Source: Paracoccaceae bacterium
Lineage (GTDB): Bacteria > Pseudomonadota > Alphaproteobacteria > Rhodobacterales > Rhodobacteraceae
DNA: 7,299 bases
Assembly (NCBI GenBank): GCA_011525185.1
Contig: WTIQ01000456.1
Coordinates: 1-7,299 of the forward strand
Direction: 5' to 3'
Below, piece after piece: positions 1 to 5,493 of this stretch. Position numbers and translations under genes: made by a program. Each line of letters starts with the position of its first letter. Position 1 is the stretch's first letter. The notes beneath the pieces were generated by a model, which saw only the letters and a program-made list of their open reading frames with translations, did not search any database and had not been told where the DNA came from.

Positions 1-77
1 GGATGTATAAAATCGTTTTGCAAATCAACGAGGACAAGCGCCGTCTTTTCAATCTTAAAGTCTGAAAACCTTTTCAT
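1..77 (-). CDS. Isochorismatase-family cysteine amidohydrolase, N-terminal fragment (runs off window)
   Basis: Only the first 25 codons are present. They read MKRFSDFKIEK followed by TALVLVDLQNDFIH. The hydrophobic strand ending in VDLQNDF is the family hallmark, and its first Asp (residue 18) is the expected member of the Asp-Lys-Cys catalytic triad. The Lys and Cys lie outside the window. Family members hydrolyse amide or ester bonds in the cytoplasm; nicotinamidase, N-carbamoylsarcosine amidohydrolase and maleamate amidohydrolase (NicF) are examples. The ATG is 9 bases past the hyuA stop and is preceded by a purine-rich GGGGAAGAG, so it is the last visible gene of the minus-strand operon. 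Beside HyuAB, the likely job is to open or deamidate the HyuAB product, for example a half-amide or N-carbamoyl acid. Family is fairly secure; substrate is inferred. Confidence 0.8.
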   Translation of the reverse strand, partial: MKRFSDFKIEKTALVLVDLQNDFIH

Positions 78-86
78 CTCTTCCCC

Positions 87-713
87 TTAGATTTTGCGTG
101 TGACAATTAAATTCCCGTTCTCATCCACTTTTGCCATTAAATCAGGTTCAAGGAAAATCGTCGTGTCGGGTTGTTCCAAAATGGCAGGCCCCTTGATGTA
201 TTCAGCGACCCCAAGCGCAAGGCGGTTATAAATAGGCGTAGAATGCCACTCTCCCTCCGACCAGACCTGACGCGTTTCTATAAGCGCCTGCTCCGCAGTC
301 TGCCCAGACTTGGGTGCCAAAGCGCTCAAATCAAGCTGCGCTCTGTGCCCAATCGCTGCGACGCGCAAGTTGACGATCTGAATAGGGACATTTTCCAACG
401 GCTGACCAATCTGACGTCGATAGGCACGTTCAAACGCATTCAAAAGACCCTCACGCGTCAACTCCCCTCGAGTTCTCACAGATACTTTCACAGTATGGGT
501 CTGTCCAAGATAGAGCATATCAGCTTCGATCTCTTCTGTGATCCGCTCAAATCGGGTTTGACCAGATTGCGACATGCGCCCGTGACATTTGTCCCAAAGC
601 GCTTCGACCCATGCCAACGCTTCAGCCTCATCGAGTGTCGAGAGCGGGATATTCACGGTGCGCAAAGCATCGTGGCGCATATCAGAAATCACACAGCCCA
701 GAGCGCTAGTCAC
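87..713 (-). CDS. hyuA: HyuA C-terminal portion (downstream of the frameshift)
   Basis: The second half of hyuA. The frame is open from about position 790 leftward, and 713 is merely the first GTG in it, in the middle of the family motif PGVTSALGCVISDMRHD (family consensus roughly LSALGLLLADLRHD). There is no convincing ribosome binding site at 713, so an independent start is unlikely. The C-terminus GPAILEQPDTTIFLEPD, then DENGNLIVTRKI, is a textbook HyuA ending. The coding sequence is intact with no second lesion, which suggests the split is recent or artefactual. It ends 9 bases before the isochorismatase-family gene. Confidence 0.65.
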   Translation of the reverse strand: MTSALGCVISDMRHDALRTVNIPLSTLDEAEALAWVEALWDKCHGRMSQSGQTRFERITEEIEADMLYLGQTHTVKVSVRTRGELTREGLLNAFERAYRRQIGQPLENVPIQIVNLRVAAIGHRAQLDLSALAPKSGQTAEQALIETRQVWSEGEWHSTPIYNRLALGVAEYIKGPAILEQPDTTIFLEPDLMAKVDENGNLIVTRKI

Positions 714-760
714 GCCTGGAAAACGGGGAACGAGCCCAGCCTGCAGTCCGACTTCTTTGA

Positions 761-2158
761 TCAGCGCGCCAATGTGCAGCGCACCACCTCTCCAAACGGC
801 ATTGCAACAAATTTTTCTGGATCATGGCCCCGCTCAATCGAGACAATTCGAATTGCACCAGCCATTTTTGCATTGGCCACTTGGATAATTGCCTCTGCAG
901 CCTCAAGGTCGGAAATACCAAGAGGGGCAGCGATCTTTGTTCTTATAGAGGCACGCGCCGCGTCAACGTCCAAATGACTGAGTTTGCCCCCGATAGGACG
1001 ATTGGCATTTATGCGACCCATTAACAGGTTGGCATCGGTAACTGTAGGTTCGTCATTGCCAAGGCCATAACAGACAGGACCTGGGTTTGAGCCTGCAGAG
1101 CGCGGACCAATTTGTAAAATGCCTGCTTTGTCAATCCACGCAATCGAGCCACCACCAGCGCCTATGGTGGTCATTTCAATCATGGGAGAGCGCACAACCA
1201 TTCCAAAATCAATTGACGCCTGCGCTGCAAGCGATGATTGACCTTCTGCAATGAGAGACACATCAAAGCTAGTTCCCCCCATGTCACAGGTAATGATGTT
1301 CTCAAATCCTGCCGATTTTCCAATGAATTTGGCAGCCATAACCCCCGCAGCAGGTCCAGAGAGAGCCGTGCGAATTGGCTGACTTCCCGCCGAGGCGACG
1401 TCCATAACACCGCCATTGGATTGCACGATCAAAAGATCACCTGCAAAGCCCTTATCGCCGAGCCGATCTTTGAGCTGCCCGAGATAATGCGCCATTTTCG
1501 GTTGCAAATAGGCATTCAAAACAGATGTTGAAACCCGCTCAAATTCGCGAATTTCTGGTAAAATATCACAGGACACAGTGATATGGTCATTGTGCCAGTG
1601 CGCTCGCACACAGTCTTTGGCGGCGAGCTCATTGGCAGGATTTGCATAGGCATTGATGAAGGCAATGCATAGACTGTCACAGCCTGCGTCTTGCAGGCGT
1701 TTAAGCGCTGTGATCACATCCGCTTCATTCAATATGGTCTCAATCTCTCCGCTGGCGAGCGTGCGCTCGCGCACACCAAGTCGAAGATCCCGCTCGATCA
1801 CTGGCTGATACGACCCCCGAAGCCCCCAGGTCTGCGGGCGATCACGTCGCCGCATCTCCAAGACGTCTTCAAAACCGGCGGTCGTAATCAACCCCGTTTT
1901 ACTGCCTCGGCGCTCTAGGAGGGCATTTGTGCCAACGGTTGTCCCATGAACAATAGTTGCAATCTCAGAAAACGCTACTCGCTCGCGTAAGATACCCTCA
2001 ACAAGTCCGCGCGATTGATCGTCAATTGTGCTAGGCACCTTACCCGTGACGACCTCTCCCGTTTCCTGATCCAAAATGAAGAGATCCGTAAATGTTCCCC
2101 CCACATCAACGCCAATGACATAGCGTGCATTTTCCTCTGAATGGCTCATGACACTCAT
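761..2158 (-). CDS. hyuA: HyuA N-terminal portion (hydantoinase/oxoprolinase N-terminal and ATPase domains)
   Basis: The 465-codon open part of the split hyuA. The actin-like phosphate-binding loop GVDVGGTFTD is at residues 16-25 and the family motif HGTTVGTNALLER at 71-83. The second ATPase segment CDMGGTSFDV is at 291-300, followed by TIGAGGGSIAWID at 331-343 and SAGSNPGPVCYG at 354-365. IERGHDPEKFVAMPFG at 441-456 is the last correct stretch; the nine residues after it are out of frame. As it stands the fragment lacks the end of the ATPase fold and the C-terminal domain, so it would probably not be a working subunit. An in-frame ATG at codon 4 (2149) is a possible second start, but the ATGA overlap with hyuB favours 2158. 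Confidence 0.8.
   Translation of the reverse strand: MSVMSHSEENARYVIGVDVGGTFTDLFILDQETGEVVTGKVPSTIDDQSRGLVEGILRERVAFSEIATIVHGTTVGTNALLERRGSKTGLITTAGFEDVLEMRRRDRPQTWGLRGSYQPVIERDLRLGVRERTLASGEIETILNEADVITALKRLQDAGCDSLCIAFINAYANPANELAAKDCVRAHWHNDHITVSCDILPEIREFERVSTSVLNAYLQPKMAHYLGQLKDRLGDKGFAGDLLIVQSNGGVMDVASAGSQPIRTALSGPAAGVMAAKFIGKSAGFENIITCDMGGTSFDVSLIAEGQSSLAAQASIDFGMVVRSPMIEMTTIGAGGGSIAWIDKAGILQIGPRSAGSNPGPVCYGLGNDEPTVTDANLLMGRINANRPIGGKLSHLDVDAARASIRTKIAAPLGISDLEAAEAIIQVANAKMAGAIRIVSIERGHDPEKFVAMPFGEVVRCTLAR
787..796 (-). other. Frameshift site in hyuA (apparent loss of one base)
   Basis: The minus strand reads TTTGGAGAGG where the family motif needs TTT GGA GGA GG. Losing one G from a GGAGGAGG purine run explains the shift exactly. 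The frames on either side are continuous once the base is restored. No slippery heptamer or downstream pseudoknot that would suggest programmed frameshifting was seen. Confidence 0.8.
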
Positions 2159-3936
2159 GTTTGAGGACCCTCTGCTCTCTGTTCGCGCAAGCTCATCCGC
2201 CGCCTCTCGGTTGCCTCTTCATCAACGCGACCATCTTGAGCAATCACCAGCCCGTAGGTGTCATGCGCACATTGCACTGAAATATACCCCAAACGCAGAT
2301 CATTGCTGACAGTCTGAATAGGCCGTTCCAGTGGATCACCGTATCCGCCCCCGCCTGGCGTCTCGAGCGTAACCGATCCCCCTTTTGCGAGCCTGATTCC
2401 GACTTTCTTTGACACCATTTCAGGACGTTCCGCTGTACTGTCTTGGGTTGATTTCCATGAAAACTGATTGCAAGCCGCTTGAGTGGCAAGTCCAACCCCT
2501 TGCGGGGCATGGCGGCCACGCTCACCAAAGAAAAAGCCGTCAGCCTCGTCCCCCAATACTTCAATTTCATAGGTCGCTCCAAGGCCCCCACGATACTGTC
2601 CTGCTCCCCCAGAGTCACTGCGCAAAGCCCATTGGCGAAACGCAATGGGATAAGCCGCCTCTAAAATTTCCAAGGGCGGAATAGTCGCCATTGAAATAGG
2701 TGCATTGCCATGGTTTAAGCCATCCCCTTCGCTATGCCCGCCATGACCGCCCCCAAAAAAGGAAAACATCACCCAGCGCCGTCCATCTGGACGATACCCA
2801 GCCAAAGAAAGGGCGTTGATCGTTCCATAGGCATTTGCAAGCGCGCGATCTGGATCAATTTTCCCGACAGCTGCAAAAATGACATCAATAATCCGAAGAA
2901 TGGTCTCAGTATATCCTCCAACAGGTCTTGGCCGCTCAGCGGACAGAAGAGAATCCTTAGGAATGATGATATCAATCGGGTCCAAAACACCTGCGTTTGC
3001 AGGCACATCGGAAAACAAATGTTTAAGAGCAACGTAGCATGCGGCCACAGCGGTGGACCTTGAGATATTCACAGGACCCGCCACACTGCTAGCAGAGCGC
3101 GTGAAATCAAGGGTCATTTTTGCGCCTTCTACGCGCACGTCAACCGCAATAGGGAGAGGCCTATCCACGATCCCGTCATTATCAAGATAATCCGTGGCAC
3201 TCACACTCCCGTCAGGCATCTCAGAAATATAATGTTGCATTTGTGAATGCGCACGCAGACGCAGCTCTGCAAAAACGGTTGCTACCGTCTGATCTCCGTA
3301 ATCATCCAACAAATCATTTAAGCGCGTCACTCCAAGGTTAAGCGCACTGATTTGAGCATTAAGGTCCCCATAAATCGAGAGGGGAAGGCGTGAATTCGTT
3401 TTTAAGATTTCTAGTATGTCCGTCTGCAAAACACCCTTGCGAAACAACTTTACAGGTGGAATGTGCACACCTTCGGCAAAACTTTCTGTGGCAACAGGAT
3501 TGTAATTCCCTGGCACGTTGCCGCCCACATCATGCCAATGCCCGACCGAAGCCAACCAGCAAAAAATTTTGCCCTCTCGGAAAATCGGGCGCACAAGTTT
3601 AAAGTCCGAGAGATGTGTCCCCCCCTCGTACGGGTCGTTAAAGATATAAACATCTCCCTCATCAGGCGGCGCATCCTTTGCCAAATTGATCACTAACTTT
3701 ACGGCGAAAGCCATCACACCCACAAAGACGGGCAGACCCTCCTTGCCTTGGACCAGCGTATCACCCGTTTCAGCATCATATAATCCATGCGACGCATCAT
3801 GGGCTTCGGCAATGATTGGATTAAATGCACTTCGAAACAGGGTTGCATCCATTTCATCGGCAATTTGTTCAAGCCGCCCTCTCAGTACCGCCAAGAGAAC
3901 TGGGCTCACCTCTTGTGATGCGCTCGCTTTACTCAT
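2155..3936 (-). CDS. hyuB: Hydantoinase B / N-methylhydantoinase B family subunit (HyuB)
   Basis: A 593-residue HyuB-family protein, at the upper end of the usual length. It is the partner of HyuA in ATP-dependent hydrolysis of cyclic amides such as hydantoins, 5-oxoproline or lactams; some relatives are carboxylases (acetone, acetophenone). Visible hallmarks are the N-terminal RGRLEQIADEMDATLFRSA (20-38), GDVYIFNDPYEGGTHLSD (94-111), HWHDVGG (133-139; the family usually has a His-rich HHADVGG here, probably metal binding), the glycine/histidine-rich segment FFGGGHGGHSEGDGLNHGN (393-411), and TPGGGGYGDP near the end (527-536). The ATG overlaps the lyase stop as ATGA, and the gene's own TGA overlaps the hyuA ATG in the same way. 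AGAGGC at 3943-3948 is a plausible ribosome binding site. Exact substrate cannot be read from the sequence. Confidence 0.93.
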   Translation of the reverse strand: MSKASASQEVSPVLLAVLRGRLEQIADEMDATLFRSAFNPIIAEAHDASHGLYDAETGDTLVQGKEGLPVFVGVMAFAVKLVINLAKDAPPDEGDVYIFNDPYEGGTHLSDFKLVRPIFREGKIFCWLASVGHWHDVGGNVPGNYNPVATESFAEGVHIPPVKLFRKGVLQTDILEILKTNSRLPLSIYGDLNAQISALNLGVTRLNDLLDDYGDQTVATVFAELRLRAHSQMQHYISEMPDGSVSATDYLDNDGIVDRPLPIAVDVRVEGAKMTLDFTRSASSVAGPVNISRSTAVAACYVALKHLFSDVPANAGVLDPIDIIIPKDSLLSAERPRPVGGYTETILRIIDVIFAAVGKIDPDRALANAYGTINALSLAGYRPDGRRWVMFSFFGGGHGGHSEGDGLNHGNAPISMATIPPLEILEAAYPIAFRQWALRSDSGGAGQYRGGLGATYEIEVLGDEADGFFFGERGRHAPQGVGLATQAACNQFSWKSTQDSTAERPEMVSKKVGIRLAKGGSVTLETPGGGGYGDPLERPIQTVSNDLRLGYISVQCAHDTYGLVIAQDGRVDEEATERRRMSLREQRAEGPQT

Positions 3937-4820
3937 CTCTCTGCCTCTGGATCATATTTGCGGCCCAAATCCAACAGCTGCTGTGTTCCCAGAAGGTCGT
4001 TCAATCCCGTTAAATCGAGCATTCTGTCCTGCCAATCTTGCGTCCCCCCAGAGATGATTAACTCACGATAAAAATGTGTGCCCAGATAGCTAAGGGCACG
4101 CACAAACGCGCCTGGATAGATCACCAATTGAAAACCCAGCACACCCAATTCAGACAGGGGGAGAAGCGGTGTTTTGCCCCCCTCAACCATATTTGCTACG
4201 AGAGGCACGCGATCGGCAAATCGTGATGTGATTGCGGTCATTGCAGCTTGATCAGGTGGCGCCTCAACAAAGAGAATATCCGCCCCGGCATCCAAATAGC
4301 ACTCCGCACGCTCTAATGCCCGCTCAAGACCCTCTAGAGCGATCGCATCCGTGCGCGCAATGAGCAAACAATCGTGATCTAAGAGCGCATCTTTTGCAGC
4401 CTCAATTTTACCTACCATTTCTGCTCTCGACACCAGTGTTTTACCGGCAAGATGACCACAGCGCTTGGGCAGGGTTTGATCCTCTAATTGAATGCTGCTT
4501 GCGCCCGCTTTTGCAAAAAGACGTACTGTTCTTTGCACATTGAGGGCATTGCCAAATCCCGTATCTGCATCGACTATAAGCGGCAAAGAGACACGATCAG
4601 ATATGACAGAAATCGTTTCAGCGACCTCGGCCATGCTGATCAATCCAATATCAGGCCGACCAAAACGCGTGTATGCAAGAGAGGCCCCCGAGAGGTAAAG
4701 CGCTTCAGCCCCTGCCTGTTGCGCCATCACAGCAGATAAGCCGTCAAAAACGCCAGGCGCTAGGAGAGGTGGCTTTGCTCGATCACTTAGCCGCTCTTGG
4801 AGAGGATGTACTAGGCTCAT
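3933..4820 (-). CDS. PEP mutase/isocitrate lyase superfamily C-C lyase, 2,3-dimethylmalate lyase-like
   Basis: A 295-residue cytoplasmic Mg-dependent lyase. YLSGASLAYTRFGRPDIGL is at 42-60, the metal-binding VDADTGFG at 83-90, and the flexible-loop motif KRCGH with catalytic Cys121 at 119-123. RTDA is at 156-159, EAPP at 186-189, and ANMVEGGKTP at 209-218. The KRCGH Cys indicates a true C-C lyase acting on a substituted malate or isocitrate. NMVEGG in place of the NITEFG of 2-methylisocitrate lyase (PrpB) argues for a dimethylmalate lyase- or oxaloacetate hydrolase-like member. The frame extends upstream to an ATG at 4886, but 4820 is chosen because it overlaps the preceding stop as ATGA, has AAGGA 9 bases upstream, and gives the normal family N-terminus. 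Expected products are a 2-oxoacid such as pyruvate and a short-chain acid. Next to a LeuCD-type hydratase it would cleave the hydration product. Confidence 0.88.
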   Translation of the reverse strand: MSLVHPLQERLSDRAKPPLLAPGVFDGLSAVMAQQAGAEALYLSGASLAYTRFGRPDIGLISMAEVAETISVISDRVSLPLIVDADTGFGNALNVQRTVRLFAKAGASSIQLEDQTLPKRCGHLAGKTLVSRAEMVGKIEAAKDALLDHDCLLIARTDAIALEGLERALERAECYLDAGADILFVEAPPDQAAMTAITSRFADRVPLVANMVEGGKTPLLPLSELGVLGFQLVIYPGAFVRALSYLGTHFYRELIISGGTQDWQDRMLDLTGLNDLLGTQQLLDLGRKYDPEAER

Positions 4821-5317
4821 CGTGTAATATCCTTCACTTTGCCCTGCATTAAATGTGGGATCAAACCGCCATTGGCAATCATACACACAAGAAAATCTGG
4901 TAAAACCTCACAGTGAAATCTTTGCGCAGCGACGTGCAATATCCCACTCTGTGTGTCCAGTTCGGCTTGCTCACCCTCTTTCAGTTGGCTTGTCTCCAGA
5001 GTTGGGCACGCGAGGCACATGAGCCCAAGATTAAAAGCATTGCGTTGAAAAATACCACCGAATGATTTTGCGATAACCGCGCGAATACCGAGGGCAACGA
5101 GCGCTTCGGCCGCCTGCTCTCGCGAGCTCCCGATCCCAAAACCGCGCTCCGCTAAGATCATGTCACCGTTTTGAACATTATGCGCAAAATCGGGCCTTAT
5201 GGCTTCTAGACAATGCGCGGCAAGTTCTGCAGACGGCAGGCGCATATATTGTCCTGGAGCCAGTAGATCCGTGTTAATATCGTCTCCCAATATCCAAACT
5301 CGACCAAATAGGCGCAT
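4817..5317 (-). CDS. Aconitase/isopropylmalate dehydratase-type small subunit (LeuD-like, DmdB-like)
   Basis: A 166-residue swivel-domain subunit of a two-subunit Fe-S hydro-lyase, the short LeuD type typical of archaeal-style enzymes. GRVWILGDDINTD (5-17) is the family N-terminus. YMRL (24-27) occupies the substrate-recognition loop, with Arg26 where archaeal homoaconitase has YLRT. GFGIGSSREQA (59-69) carries the substrate-binding SSRE; most relatives have GCGSSRE, so Ile replaces Cys. AKSFGGIFQRN is at 83-93 and NGGLIPHL at 149-156. The ATG has AAGAGGG (5326-5332) 8 bases upstream, and the stop overlaps the lyase ATG. It must pair with the large subunit encoded upstream. The context (lyase, HyuAB) argues against leucine biosynthesis and for a dialkylmaleate or maleate hydratase. 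Confidence 0.9.
   Translation of the reverse strand: MRLFGRVWILGDDINTDLLAPGQYMRLPSAELAAHCLEAIRPDFAHNVQNGDMILAERGFGIGSSREQAAEALVALGIRAVIAKSFGGIFQRNAFNLGLMCLACPTLETSQLKEGEQAELDTQSGILHVAAQRFHCEVLPDFLVCMIANGGLIPHLMQGKVKDITR
4830..4834 (-). promoter_or_regulatory. Ribosome binding site of the lyase gene
   Basis: AAGGA on the minus strand, 9 bases before the ATG at 4820, inside the 3' end of the small-subunit gene. It supports 4820 over the longer start at 4886. Confidence 0.6.
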
Positions 5318-5404
5318 TTAAAAAACCCTCTTACTTGCAGCCAGATGAAACGGGCGCGGCGCCTCATACGGGCGGTTTGCACGAGCCGCTTGGCAACAAT
5401 CTGC

Positions 5405-5432
5405 TCTATAAGAAAGCTTAGTCAATAATCAA
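5405..5432 (-). promoter_or_regulatory. Candidate sigma-70-type promoter for the small subunit-lyase-hyuBA operon
   Basis: On the minus strand, TTGATT (5432-5427), 16 bases, then TATAGA (5410-5405) would start transcription near 5398, about 80 bases before the small-subunit ATG. Boxes are imperfect, so this is a by-eye call. The palindromic motif at 5428-5438 overlaps the -35 box. Confidence 0.35.
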
Positions 5433-5438
5433 TTTGAC
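5428..5438. promoter_or_regulatory. Palindromic motif, second copy of a putative operator
   Basis: The plus strand reads ATCAATTTGAC and the minus strand GTCAAATTGAT. This matches the palindrome at 6815-6825 in 10 of 11 positions and has an internal perfect 9-base palindrome TCAA-T-TTGA. A further GTCAA half-site at 5421-5425 also faces the TTGAC at 5434-5438, with 8 bases between them. It overlaps the candidate promoter, which suits a repressor or activator site. The regulator is not in the window. Confidence 0.4.
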
Positions 5439-5493
5439 ACAACACGAGATCTCAAGGCCAAGAAACAGTTCTATGCGCAGAAAGACTTGCGTC

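Larger units (their letters stand above)
87..2158 (-). pseudogene. hyuA: Hydantoinase A / N-methylhydantoinase A family subunit (HyuA), split by a one-base frameshift
   Basis: Full-length HyuA-type subunit whose frame breaks once. HyuA and HyuB form the ATP-dependent hydantoinase/5-oxoprolinase family, in which HyuA carries the actin-like ATPase fold that activates the cyclic amide carbonyl. The N-terminal frame ends PFGE then runs out of frame to a TGA at 763-761. The C-terminal frame reads GGALHIGALIKEVGLQAGL and continues to the TAA at 89-87. Adding one G in the GGAGAGG run (plus-strand 787-796) gives PFGGGGALH, matching the family's FGGAGPLH motif, and a 690-residue protein, a normal family length. 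No other stop or shift is seen, so the lesion is either very recent or a sequencing/assembly error. The start overlaps the hyuB stop as ATGA, with AGAGGG at 2168-2173 as ribosome binding site, 9 bases upstream. Confidence 0.85.
5318..5493 (-). other. 176-base intergenic region between the two hydro-lyase subunit genes
   Basis: It holds a candidate promoter (5405-5432) and a palindromic motif shared with the divergent region (5428-5438). Nearer the small-subunit gene is a G+C-rich stretch (5350-5400) with only short imperfect hairpins, then the ribosome binding site. No terminator with a U-run was seen after the large-subunit stop, so readthrough is likely. A 53-codon open frame (5367-5206) overlaps the small-subunit gene and has no coding features. 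Confidence 0.6.

Noticed and set aside
171..977. A 268-codon plus-strand open frame antisense to hyuA
   Set aside because: It lies opposite a clearly recognised HyuA sequence, has no domain-like features or good ribosome binding site, and is rich in Arg, Ser, Pro and Phe as expected of a shadow frame.
1..3936. Classical creatinine/N-methylhydantoin route (HyuAB plus N-carbamoylsarcosine amidase)
   Set aside because: It fits the HyuAB and amidase genes, but leaves the coupled hydratase and lyase unexplained. Kept as the main alternative, not the preferred reading.
4821..4886. Longer start (ATG 4886) for the lyase gene
   Set aside because: It would add 22 residues unlike the family and overlap the small-subunit gene by 70 bases, whereas 4820 has an ATGA overlap and a ribosome binding site.
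5206..5367. 53-codon minus-strand open frame overlapping the small-subunit start
   Set aside because: Overlaps a firm gene in another frame, with no ribosome binding site and no recognisable sequence.
5350..5400. G+C-rich stretch as a rho-independent terminator after the large-subunit gene
   Set aside because: Only short stems with tight loops (for example GGCGC-C-GCGCC), and no following U-run.
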